Shown here piece after piece: positions 1 through 6,108 of a DNA stretch of 22,263 nucleotides. The position numbers and the translations under genes were made by a program. Within the stretch, counting starts at the first letter, position 1. Every line of letters starts with the position of its first letter. The stretch lies in contig JACQNA010000056.1 in the NCBI GenBank assembly GCA_016203335.1, forward strand, positions 1 to 22,263, written 5' to 3'. The notes below the pieces were generated by a model. That model saw only the letters and a program-made list of their open reading frames with translations. It ran no database searches and was not told the DNA's origin. Origin of the DNA: Candidatus Woesearchaeota archaeon. GTDB taxonomy: Archaea; Nanobdellota; Nanobdellia; Woesearchaeales; JACQNA01.

Positions 1-2
1 CA

Positions 3-143
3 AACGATCTGTTGCATGCGATGCAGAAAAAGCGCTGCCTGATTCCGGTCTTGGTCTTCCGCTTTCCCATCCTGGAGACGTCACGGGAATGGTTGCAAAA
101 GGGGCAGATGGCCATGCGCAGGTTCCGGGAATTCGCACTTTAA
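3..143 (+). CDS. C-terminal fragment of an unidentified protein
   Basis: The window opens inside a reading frame that runs from base 3 to a TAA at 141-143 and gives 46 residues. The fragment is basic and probably helical, with a hydrophobic stretch (LIPVLVFRFPIL) and a Lys/Arg-rich end. No domain can be recognised from so short a tail. This frame was preferred over the other two because frame 1 stops early and the rest looks less protein-like. The next gene follows after about 45 bases, so it may be the first gene of the same train. Function unknown. Confidence 0.45.
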   Translation, partial: NDLLHAMQKKRCLIPVLVFRFPILETSREWLQKGQMAMRRFREFAL

Positions 144-148
144 AAATC
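138..148 (+). promoter_or_regulatory. possible archaeal TATA box
   Basis: The AT-rich run CTTTAAAAATC resembles an archaeal TATA box. A start about 25 bases downstream would place the 5' end just ahead of the Shine-Dalgarno motif at 176-182 for the membrane-protein gene that follows. No BRE can be argued with confidence, and the stop codon of the preceding gene overlaps the box. Confidence 0.3.
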
Positions 149-188
149 TTTTGTGGGCGTATCAAAAATGATATGAAGGAGGCAAAAC

Positions 189-689
189 ACGCACCGCCTG
201 AAGCTGATTGTTGCAGCAATCACCGCCTGCTGGGCGCTGAAGGTTACCTACTCCGACATCGCCTGGCACGCATCATTCCCTCCATGGTGGGAGCTTCTTG
301 CCGTTGCGCTGCTCGCGGATATCTCGCTGGTGGCGTTCTTCCGCGCCCAGGAGCACGTCTCGTATGATCCGATCCGGATATTCGGCACACTCTGGGATGA
401 AGGTCTGACGAACGTGGTCCTGCTTAGCGTCGGTATTTTTGCGCTGACCTGGATACCCGGCATGCTCCTCTGGATACTGGACTGGATACTGGAATACCCG
501 CCCATTGCACAGCGTCTCCCAGTGCATATCCCTGCTGACGCCGACATGCGGCTAGTTATGTGCTGGATGATTGGCGCATGCCTCTACTCGCTTGCAGCAC
601 TGCAATCCATCTTGCTGGAGCCGGCGTTGACCTGTTGGAAACGCATCAACCGTATCATCCGCACCAGGCTGCTTTCCAGAGCCTGCTGA
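189..689 (+). CDS. four-helix membrane protein with apparent ACG start
   Basis: The frame is open from a TGA at 171-173 to the TGA at 687-689. An excellent Shine-Dalgarno motif (AAGGAGG, 176-182) lies six bases before ACG at 189, but there is no ATG, GTG or TTG at that spacing. The first conventional in-frame start is GTG at 330, which has no ribosome site and would cut off two helices. Read from 189 the protein has 166 residues and four likely membrane segments: about 4-20, 33-51, 75-100 and 123-143, with a basic C-terminal tail. The encoded residues between 189 and 330 look like genuine membrane protein. ACG may be a true non-canonical start, a mutated ATG or a sequencing error. The family is unknown. 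A 420-base non-coding stretch with structured RNA follows. Confidence 0.6.
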   Translation, partial: THRLKLIVAAITACWALKVTYSDIAWHASFPPWWELLAVALLADISLVAFFRAQEHVSYDPIRIFGTLWDEGLTNVVLLSVGIFALTWIPGMLLWILDWILEYPPIAQRLPVHIPADADMRLVMCWMIGACLYSLAALQSILLEPALTCWKRINRIIRTRLLSRAC

Positions 690-789
690 TGAATCGGACA
701 AGAATATCACTAAGCCGTAACCTCTCTGCCGCCTGCCCAACAGATGCCCGCCAAAACCAATGGTGATTGGACGGTACATTGCGGGCAGG

Positions 790-867
790 CGGCTGCTTTA
801 TCCCTGCAGGGAAACAGCTCCGGGGCCACTCTTTCCGTGGCGAACGGTTCGACTCCGTTCAGCTGGT
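790..867 (+). other. tRNA-like module with consensus T-arm (left of L1-stalk element)
   Basis: Bases 842-860 form a T-arm: a stem of five to six pairs around the loop TTCGACT, preceded by GG and followed by CC as in tRNAs. Just before it, 825-829 pairs with 837-841 around a seven-base loop (TCTTTCC), like an anticodon arm but with C at the position that is U33 in tRNAs. An acceptor-like helix can form between 790-795 and 860-865. The variable loop is only about one base and there is no normal D-arm, so this is not a functional standard tRNA. It could be a tRNA-like structure or a tRNA relic. Confidence 0.4.
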
Positions 868-978
868 CTGCTGAGTGAGTAGGGCACAGCGTAGCATAGG
901 TGGGAGGCGATGACACATGGTCCCCGGATCATGCCGAGCCGCCAGTGAAATACCACCTCCACCCTGCTCACTCGGCAG
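868..978 (+). ncRNA. 23S rRNA L1-stalk-like RNA closed by a 17-bp helix
   Basis: Bases 891-908 and 936-957 match the two strands of the 23S rRNA segment around the L1 stalk (helices 75-78, roughly E. coli 2090-2200). From memory of the E. coli gene, 14 of 15 bases agree at 894-908, and the GAGCCG and TGAAATACCACC blocks agree on the other side in the correct order and spacing. The CAGTGAAATA variant is archaeal-type. The fold is conserved: 898-903 pairs with 953-958, 906-908 with 938-940, and 916-922 with 927-933. The element is enclosed by 868-884 pairing with 962-978, 17 consecutive pairs with two G-U. Neighbouring 23S helices are absent, so this is an isolated piece and not an rRNA gene. 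It could bind ribosomal protein L1 or act in the 5' leader of the downstream genes. Confidence 0.75.
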
Positions 979-992
979 ATTCCCTGCAGGAT

Positions 993-1060
993 GGGCTTGC
1001 CAGGTTCGGGGCTGATGAATTCATCATGGTGAGCCGGCGGTTCGATTCCGCCCAGGCCCG
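993..1060 (+). other. tRNA-like module with acceptor stem and T-arm (right of L1-stalk element)
   Basis: GGGCTTG at 993-999 pairs with CAGGCCC at 1053-1059 (seven pairs, one G-U). Between them, 1036-1040 pairs with 1048-1052 around the loop TTCGATT, a perfect T-arm that stacks directly on the acceptor as in tRNAs. A G at 1060 sits at the discriminator position and is followed by CACCA. The remaining 36 bases are too few for both a D-arm and an anticodon arm. They contain the 14-base palindrome at 1013-1026 and a GGCT/AGCC pairing (1010-1013 with 1032-1035). This is a tRNA-like structure or a degenerate tRNA, not a standard one. Confidence 0.45.
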
Positions 1061-1109
1061 CACCATAACACACTTTAACTAAAGACTGCAACACAGAAAG
1101 GAGTGGATC

Positions 1110-1379
1110 ATGCACGGCATTGATTGGGATATGGTCACTACCGGCGCCGCGGTGATCATCATGGTGTATACCACCTACGACATCCTCCCAACGCTCATCA
1201 CGAACCGGAAGAATCTCTTTTGTGCGCGGCTGCGCATGTATGCTCTGGCTGCGATTTCGCTTCTCCTGGGCTACTCCGTCTCCGGCAGCGGCCTGGTGAT
1301 TTTTGTGGTGGGCGTGATCATCTGCGCACTCATCTGGTTGGCTGCGCCACTTCTCCCTGATATCGATCAGGAATCGTAA
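1110..1379 (+). CDS. small three-helix membrane protein
   Basis: This 89-residue protein starts at ATG 1110, ten bases after a good Shine-Dalgarno motif (GAAAGGAG). It has three hydrophobic segments at about 9-27, 41-57 and 60-80, with Arg-rich positions between the first and second (NRKNLFCARLR). There are no recognisable catalytic motifs. It is the first gene after the structured RNA element at 790-1060, so that RNA may lie in its 5' leader. It is followed by two more membrane proteins of similar size (1402 and 1658), probably a co-transcribed trio. Function unknown. Confidence 0.75.
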   Translation: MHGIDWDMVTTGAAVIIMVYTTYDILPTLITNRKNLFCARLRMYALAAISLLLGYSVSGSGLVIFVVGVIICALIWLAAPLLPDIDQES

Positions 1380-1401
1380 ACGCTGCACGGAGGAAATTGT
1401 C

Positions 1402-1632
1402 ATGACCGACACGCAGGCATATCTCATCTGCAGCGCGTTCTTCCTCTGTCTCTGGCTGCTGTTCTACAGCAAGCATACAGAGTACCGCTGGCTGGGCATG
1501 GGAGGAGTGCTTAATATCGCTGCGGCGCTCCTTGCAAATCTCTGGCATCCGGACTTGATATACCTGTATGCCGGCAGTTTTGTCTGCTATGCAAGGGGCA
1601 CACTCATCATATTCCGGCGGTATATGAAATAA
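1402..1632 (+). CDS. small three-helix membrane protein
   Basis: A 76-residue protein starting at ATG 1402 after the ribosome site GGAGGAAA (1389-1396). Hydrophobic segments lie at about 5-22, 30-48 and 51-70, and the chain ends in a short basic tail (FRRYMK), which suggests a cytoplasmic C-terminus. Aromatic residues cluster at the likely membrane interfaces. It lies 22 bases after the preceding membrane-protein gene and 25 before the next. No family was recognised. Confidence 0.75.
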   Translation: MTDTQAYLICSAFFLCLWLLFYSKHTEYRWLGMGGVLNIAAALLANLWHPDLIYLYAGSFVCYARGTLIIFRRYMK

Positions 1633-1657
1633 CTGGGAAAAGAAAGCGAGGTGCGAA

Positions 1658-1957
1658 ATGGATTGCTCGCCGATGTGCATCGCAGCCGTGCTGGCCCAGC
1701 ACGCTCCCGTGCTATCACCTTACTCCACCGATATACTCATTAACACCCTTGCCTTTCTATTCGGCTACTTCCTGAAGCCGAGGGGAATGCCCTGGCCGAG
1801 CTTTTTCCTATGCGCGTTGATATCTTTCATAGTTTTCTGTGCAATAGTAGACCCGCCATACGATGGGTGGAGTATCATCCTCTTTGCATGCTTCACCGCA
1901 GGGTCGATCCTCTCCTCTCTTCAGGAGCGGCAGAGCAAAACCGCAGCAAGACAGTAA
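1658..1957 (+). CDS. small three-helix membrane protein
   Basis: A 99-residue protein starting at ATG 1658, with a weaker ribosome site (GCGAGGTG). Likely membrane segments are at about 24-39, 46-64 and 70-87, and the C-terminal tail is charged and hydrophilic (QERQSKTAARQ). Cysteines occur near the N-terminus (C3, C7) and in the second and third helices. It ends the cluster of three small membrane proteins begun at 1110. Function unknown. Confidence 0.7.
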   Translation: MDCSPMCIAAVLAQHAPVLSPYSTDILINTLAFLFGYFLKPRGMPWPSFFLCALISFIVFCAIVDPPYDGWSIILFACFTAGSILSSLQERQSKTAARQ

Positions 1958-2034
1958 CCTGCAAAACACCAAGGAGAGGAGGCAGGTGCTCAGGACGAAC
2001 AAAACACTTCTCGGGGGAGAACAGGAGTACTGCC

Positions 2035-2541
2035 ATGAACATTCCGAGTTTCTTGAGGCGTAAATGGGGGGAATTCATGCCTCTCTTGCGCCGCTTCAGG
2101 CATTTCAGAGGACCTGAAGATGAAGACGATTTATTTGATAGTGCATTTCCTCCTGCTGGCTTTCAGGACGATGCGCCAGCCGCTGGCCTAGGCATCCTTT
2201 GTGTGGAGGATGAGGGCGGCGTTGCCATCTTTGCGCCGTTGGGGAAGGGAAAACAAAGGCGCAGGTGGCTGAGGAAGCATTTCTATCAGCGGAGGTTGAA
2301 TCGCATCAGGAGCAACCGAAGCAGGATTCCACGGTCCGCGTTCGTCGTCAGAATGCGGAACGTGCAGAAAGGGATGCGGCCGGATGAAGAATGGCTCATG
2401 TTGAGCAGAAAAAAGAAAAGAAAGAAGCAGCACAAGAAGCAGGGCAATCCGCCTGCTGAGCACACACAACAAAACAGAACAGGAGCGCCAGATTCTCGGG
2501 CAGAAACCGCCAGGGTCATGCTCGGGCTCAGGGAGAAGTAA
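2035..2541 (+). CDS. highly basic hypothetical protein
   Basis: The chosen start is ATG 2035, preceded by ACAGGAG at suitable spacing. The frame is open further upstream but overlaps the preceding gene there. The 168-residue product begins with a basic amphipathic segment (FLRRKWGEF), then an acidic stretch (about 27-34, PEDEDDLF) and a short globular part with a hydrophobic core (about 50-70). Next come strongly basic segments (about 72-100) and a Lys-rich run at 125-136, and the C-terminus is Gln/Arg rich. The charge suggests nucleic acid or acidic membrane binding, but no fold can be named. A long antisense reading frame overlaps it and was not accepted. Confidence 0.6.
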   Translation: MNIPSFLRRKWGEFMPLLRRFRHFRGPEDEDDLFDSAFPPAGFQDDAPAAGLGILCVEDEGGVAIFAPLGKGKQRRRWLRKHFYQRRLNRIRSNRSRIPRSAFVVRMRNVQKGMRPDEEWLMLSRKKKRKKQHKKQGNPPAEHTQQNRTGAPDSRAETARVMLGLREK

Positions 2542-2604
2542 TTGGCGTAATTCATCGCACCTTCACCGCAAACATCTGCTGAAAAACGTACGAAAAGGAG
2601 TATC

Positions 2605-2790
2605 ATGAAAAATATATCACGGCTCTCGCGGCGAACAGGCATTTCCAAATCGGAATTTATGATAGCGCTTGACAAATGCCCGGTGAGATGCAAAGCCAGA
2701 ACCATCAAGGCTGCACGGCAATGCAAAGCGCCTGACGCCAGCCTCCAGATGGCAGCGCTCAGGAGGATGTACGATCTGTTTCCGGGATAA
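2605..2790 (+). CDS. small basic protein with possible HTH
   Basis: A 61-residue protein starting at ATG 2605 with a strong ribosome site (AAAAGGAG). The N-terminal half (LSRRTGISKSEFMIAL) resembles the first two helices of a helix-turn-helix, with G12 and S14 placed as in XRE-like turns. The middle is basic (CKARTIKAARQCK). It is too short for a complete HTH domain to be assigned with confidence. A 170-base gap containing an inverted repeat follows. Confidence 0.55.
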   Translation: MKNISRLSRRTGISKSEFMIALDKCPVRCKARTIKAARQCKAPDASLQMAALRRMYDLFPG

Positions 2791-2861
2791 CATCTTCCAT
2801 CACCGACGGGAATGAACGCGTTGCTGCCGGATAAATGCAGCTCCTCCGGCCTTTCATCGTG

Positions 2862-2935
2862 CAGCTGCCTGCTCCAACAGCCGTCAACCAGCGGGATCTG
2901 ACGCGCCAGCGGACAGGCAGCTGTATGCTCTTTTT
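2862..2935 (+). terminator. 10-bp inverted repeat followed by T-rich tract
   Basis: CAGCTGCCTG at 2862-2871 is perfectly complementary to CAGGCAGCTG at 2914-2923, enclosing 42 bases. The right arm is followed by TATGCTCTTTTTCATTT. This could be a terminator or processing site between the genes at 2605 and 2961. The long loop makes it atypical. The rest of the gap shows no coding. Confidence 0.35.
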
Positions 2936-2960
2936 CATTTGACGTAAAAGGAGGCTTGCC

Positions 2961-3515
2961 ATGCCTAAACACCCATTGAAGTCCCTCGTCCCATCCTGGT
3001 TCACTCCGCTCACTGAAGCGCTCAGTGCCAGAACGGGAGACCAAAATCTGATCTTCCGGGGCCGCTACCGCACCATACTGCTCTCTTTTTCTCCGGAAGC
3101 AGCAGCTAATCTTCCTTTGGTGCTGCACCAGTTCCTGCGCTGGCTGCTGGTCAATCAGAGGTACGGCATCATCAGCCTGCTCACACCGGCACAGCAGAAA
3201 CTGGCGGGAAAGATTGCTGTCCACCTTCTGAAGATGGGCAATGGCAGAAAAATCCCCAGGCGCTCGCTCGATGCAGCACTCCATGCTGCGACAAAAGAAG
3301 TTGCTGCTTCCTTTGGCAGCCCGGCAATAACCGCAGTATTCTTTACCGCCGCCCGTTGCCCGGATGATGCGGCGAAATACGCTGCTGATGCGCTGGGAAA
3401 TAGTGGAGGAACCGCTGCAAAGAAAAAAGTATACATCGCACAGGCCCTCCAACTGCTCCATCTGCTCAGCGCTGCTGCCGGCAGGCGGCAATGTGCATGG
3501 AAACGGACGAGATAA
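2961..3515 (+). CDS. hypothetical helical protein
   Basis: A 184-residue protein starting at ATG 2961 after AAAAGGAGG at the usual distance and GCC before the start. It is alanine and leucine rich and probably all helical. The segment at about 50-66 (ANLPLVLHQFLRWLLVN) is amphipathic, and the part around 125-165 has a regular helical pattern. There is no signal peptide and no clear membrane span. The C-terminus is basic (GRRQCAWKRTR). No family was recognised. Confidence 0.65.
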   Translation: MPKHPLKSLVPSWFTPLTEALSARTGDQNLIFRGRYRTILLSFSPEAAANLPLVLHQFLRWLLVNQRYGIISLLTPAQQKLAGKIAVHLLKMGNGRKIPRRSLDAALHAATKEVAASFGSPAITAVFFTAARCPDDAAKYAADALGNSGGTAAKKKVYIAQALQLLHLLSAAAGRRQCAWKRTR

Positions 3516-3581
3516 TCCACGCTGTACTAGTCCTGCTTCATTCTCAAATCCAGAAATCATCTGGAAAAGGAGGAAGTCGCC

Positions 3582-3965
3582 ATGTGGACATTCCTGCTGT
3601 ATCTGTTGGTCTCCTGTAGAGCAGATTCAGCGCCAGGCATCACCGAGTTCGCCACCTGGACAAAGGGGCTGGCGCCAGACGGCAGGCTGGAGTATTACTT
3701 TGGCGTTGCTCTCACTGAAGGCGACAGCATCACCACGCGCTTTTTTGCGCGGAATGTAGTGCATGCGGCAACTGACTCCGGCACCGGCGAGGGCAAGCTC
3801 TCGCATCGCCAGGTCAGCAGGCTGCTCGGGCTGCTGAAAGGCGCATACCGGCAGGAAAACGCTTACTGGATCGCCGCGTACCGGGATTCGCTCACGCAGT
3901 ACATCACCCAGTGGCCCGTCCATCTCACCACCCGGCAGGCGAAATCTCCGGCACTGTTCAGGTGA
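3582..3965 (+). CDS. possible lipoprotein or exported small protein
   Basis: A 127-residue protein starting at ATG 3582 with a strong ribosome site (AAAAGGAGG). The first 11 residues are hydrophobic and end in LLVSC, so C12 could be a lipidation site. The n-region lacks a positive charge, so this is uncertain. The remainder is soluble, with a mixed strand/helix pattern (about 34-55) and a helical C-terminal half. It sits 40 bases before the Nudix-like gene. The function is unknown. Confidence 0.65.
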   Translation: MWTFLLYLLVSCRADSAPGITEFATWTKGLAPDGRLEYYFGVALTEGDSITTRFFARNVVHAATDSGTGEGKLSHRQVSRLLGLLKGAYRQENAYWIAAYRDSLTQYITQWPVHLTTRQAKSPALFR

Positions 3966-4004
3966 GCGCCTTCTCCTAAAACCTTCTCCTGAAAGGAGGA
4001 AGCA

Positions 4005-4766
4005 ATGGAAGATAAAGTGAATGAGTATCTCACCGCCGGCCAGCTGAACGAGCAAGGCATCAGCATGCTTCTGCAGCTGCTGCAGCGCCTGCCGGAAGAC
4101 TGCTGGATTATCGTCGTGCGGGATGCCCTGCTCAAGATGCTTACCCGTGGCGGCACTCTCACGCCCATCGGCCTGGAGTTGGCTGAGCTGTTGCTGCCAT
4201 CTATCAAAGAGGCGCAATGGAAACAAGCTGCAGCAGGCCTGCTGGAGAATGACGGCAAGCTGAATGAACGAGGGAAGGAGATGGCAGTGTTCCTCCTGCA
4301 GCGGCTTCCCCAGATGCTCGGCCAAGAGCTGCACGCAGCCCTGCTCAACACCTTCGGCGTCCGGATTGCGGTTGAGCTGGTGATCATCAGAAACAGTCAG
4401 GTGCTGCTCACTCACCGCAAGGACAAATTCTTCGGTGAAGGCTGGCATACGCCAGGCACCTTTGTGGGCGAAAACGAAACCTGGGATAAGGCAGCCCAGC
4501 GATGCGCGGATAAAGAGCTGAACGTCCCGCTCAATATCATCCGGATGCTCGGAGATGCGCGTAACCTGCCGCTGCTCCACCCGGATGATCCGAGGTCGCC
4601 CGGACACAGCTGCAGCATACTCCTGCTCTGCAGCATTCCCGATGATGCCTCTCCACAAGAGGGCACATGGTTCTCCCGCTGCCCGGAAGACATGCTGCCG
4701 GTGCACCGGAAATTCGTGCCGGTGATCGACGAGGCGCTGACAGCCTGGCCTCGCGTCATGAGATGA
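4005..4766 (+). CDS. Nudix-fold protein with degenerate Nudix box
   Basis: This 253-residue protein starts at ATG 4005 with GAAAGGAGG upstream. Residues 1-115 look like two copies of a helical motif (compare AGQLNEQGISMLL near 11-23 with DGKLNERGKEMAV near 83-95). Residues 117-250 resemble a Nudix domain: a strand (RIAVELVIIRN), then HRKDKFFGEGWHTPG and a helix corresponding to the Nudix box at 151-174. The box is degenerate: its first Gly is Thr, and the REUxEE core reads RCADKE, keeping R166 and E171 but losing two acidic metal ligands. Classical Nudix enzymes hydrolyse nucleoside diphosphates linked to another moiety. Here the activity may be altered or lost, leaving a binding role. Another Nudix-like protein occurs at 7323. 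Confidence 0.65.
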   Translation: MEDKVNEYLTAGQLNEQGISMLLQLLQRLPEDCWIIVVRDALLKMLTRGGTLTPIGLELAELLLPSIKEAQWKQAAAGLLENDGKLNERGKEMAVFLLQRLPQMLGQELHAALLNTFGVRIAVELVIIRNSQVLLTHRKDKFFGEGWHTPGTFVGENETWDKAAQRCADKELNVPLNIIRMLGDARNLPLLHPDDPRSPGHSCSILLLCSIPDDASPQEGTWFSRCPEDMLPVHRKFVPVIDEALTAWPRVMR

Positions 4767-4820
4767 TTCCGTCAGAGAACACCAAATCACACAGCAGAAT
4801 CTCTCAACAGGAGGTGAGCC

Positions 4821-5006
4821 ATGAACGCGCGCAGCGTGCTCAGCTGGCTTGCAGCATTGCTTGGGGCAGGAGGGGCGATACTACTTGCCGTATCCTCTCT
4901 CTTCAGCCTCAGCCTGTACGGCTGGGGAGTTTGCTCGCTCATCATCGCGCTCGTCCTTGCAGCAACATCCATAAACATGGAAAGGAGCGAGAGGCAGCAG
5001 AAGTAA
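4821..5006 (+). CDS. small membrane hairpin protein
   Basis: A 61-residue protein starting at ATG 4821 with ribosome site ACAGGAGGT. It has two hydrophobic helices at about 5-27 and 33-50 joined by a short turn (LSLYGW), and a charged tail (MERSERQQK). It is typical of small membrane proteins of unknown role found throughout this gene train. Confidence 0.7.
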   Translation: MNARSVLSWLAALLGAGGAILLAVSSLFSLSLYGWGVCSLIIALVLAATSINMERSERQQK

Positions 5007-5097
5007 GCATCAATCATCGCGTCTAGGTGGAACGGTTGTGTCCTAACAGCCATAACCGACTCACTTTTCACCATTCAGTATAGGAACGGGGGATCTT

Positions 5098-5340
5098 ATG
5101 CTGACACGGCTGAGGTGGCTCAGAAAGCAGCTCGACATCATCCTGGATGAGGTAGCCAAGAAAACAGGCATCTCCATAGGCTGGCTCAACCAGATCGAGC
5201 GCGGCATTGTTGCTGATGTGAAAAATCCGCAGAAGAAAAAACGCCTCGAGGAGTACATCCAACAACTCGAGCAGCGTGTTCAGAAACAAATTCAACAGGA
5301 AAGGAAAACGCATGACCACCCTCCGGAACCGGAAACGTGA
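5098..5340 (+). CDS. XRE-family helix-turn-helix protein
   Basis: An 80-residue protein starting at ATG 5098 with ribosome site GGGGGA. Residues 1-38 fit a XRE/Cro-type HTH: helix 2 (LDEVAKKTG), turn (ISIG) and recognition helix (WLNQIERGI), with the conserved Q-E pair of this family. Residues 45-72 form a charged coiled-coil-like helix (KKRLEEYIQQLEQRVQKQ), probably for dimerisation. The tail is acidic and Pro-rich. It is likely a DNA-binding regulator, possibly of this gene train, but no operator was found. Its 3' end overlaps the next gene by 29 bases in another frame. Confidence 0.75.
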   Translation: MLTRLRWLRKQLDIILDEVAKKTGISIGWLNQIERGIVADVKNPQKKKRLEEYIQQLEQRVQKQIQQERKTHDHPPEPET

Positions 5341-5581
5341 GCCAAAGACCAGGGTGAAGCTGCAAGCCCTGGCAGCCTATCGGCAGCAGATGGTGCAGCA
5401 GCAGGTGTGCAGCTGCAACGCCAGGCAGCAATGGCAATTCCGTGCATACATCCTGCGGAGCAGGACAGGCGCTGTCGTCATGATGATCGTGTGGTGCATC
5501 CGCTGCAGAAAGCAGCATCAGCAGCAAGTTCCGCTCCAAAGCATCTGCCCCAGGGACAGGAAGCGGCTGCTGGCGAGGTGA
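5312..5581 (+). CDS. basic cysteine-containing protein, possible zinc knuckle
   Basis: The 89-residue product starts at ATG 5312 inside the end of the HTH gene, with ribosome site AGGAAAGG, which indicates translational coupling. It is very rich in Arg and Gln. Cysteines at C33/C35 and C62/C65 give a CxC...CxxC arrangement that could bind zinc, and C79 is a further candidate. A short hydrophobic strand (GAVVMMIVWC) precedes the second pair. It could bind nucleic acid together with the HTH protein, but no family was recognised. Confidence 0.55.
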   Translation: MTTLRNRKREPKTRVKLQALAAYRQQMVQQQVCSCNARQQWQFRAYILRSRTGAVVMMIVWCIRCRKQHQQQVPLQSICPRDRKRLLAR

Positions 5582-5612
5582 ACCGATCAAAATCCAAAAA
5601 AGGAGCAAAAGA

Positions 5613-6047
5613 GTGAAAAAACAAACGCATGCCAGTGGAAAGGGAATTCCTCCATCCCGTCCCCCTCTTATCCTTACGCTTGCGGACTGGCTGGCGCAGC
5701 AGGAGGGGTTTCAGCCAGGCATCCCGCTCCATGGCGGGGGAGCATGGGCAGCTGATATCCAGAATGCTCAGGACAGGGCTCTCATCATCGAGCACAGCAA
5801 AAGCGGCCTGGGCATCATCACCAATCCGGAATTCTCTTGGACAAACAGGCACCGCCCTCCCCGTAAGCGGGTGCTTGGCTTCATCTTTCTGCAGAAAAGG
5901 GGATGGCGCCTTGCGCTCCACGGTGATGATCTGACGGATCTCGCCATCGAGCTGGCCAACAAGATTACAGAGGTATTCGCTGTCAAGATTGCTGTTGAAA
6001 TAGTAAGCAGCACGCCGGCCTACGAAGATTACCACATCCACCACTGA
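5613..6047 (+). CDS. hypothetical alpha/beta protein
   Basis: A 144-residue protein starting at GTG 5613, chosen because AAAAAAGGAG lies eight bases upstream and no ATG fits. It begins with a basic Pro-rich tail (about 1-18), followed by a compact alpha/beta-looking domain. Visible parts are a helix (LTLADWLAQQEG), strands ALIIEH and GLGIIT, a basic loop (NRHRPPRKR), the strand VLGFIFLQ, a helix (DLAIELANKI) and the strand KIAVEIV. The end is His-rich. There is no signal peptide. Family unknown. Confidence 0.65.
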   Translation: MKKQTHASGKGIPPSRPPLILTLADWLAQQEGFQPGIPLHGGGAWAADIQNAQDRALIIEHSKSGLGIITNPEFSWTNRHRPPRKRVLGFIFLQKRGWRLALHGDDLTDLAIELANKITEVFAVKIAVEIVSSTPAYEDYHIHH

Positions 6048-6108
6048 CTTTGCTCGGGGTGAGTGGAGAATCTGAACGAATCAAAGGGTGAGAAAGGAGA
6101 GTGTTGCC

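Noticed and set aside
905..1020. Box C/D guide RNA (GATGA motifs)
   Set aside because: No box C with the full RUGAUGA followed by a properly placed CUGA was found. The GATGA bases at 909-913 belong to the L1-stalk fold.
1008..1065. Possible tmRNA (GGGGCTGAT start and T-arm end)
   Set aside because: No tag reading frame or pseudoknots fit in 60 bases, and tmRNA is not expected in archaea. The sequence fits a shortened tRNA-like fold better.
2286..3560. Long minus-strand open frame (424 codons)
   Set aside because: It overlaps three well-formed + strand genes with ribosome sites and has none itself. Its length is explained by low stop density opposite GC-rich codons.
3627..4790. Long minus-strand open frame (387 codons)
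   Set aside because: It is antisense to the lipoprotein candidate and the Nudix-like gene, both with strong ribosome sites. It has no initiation signal.
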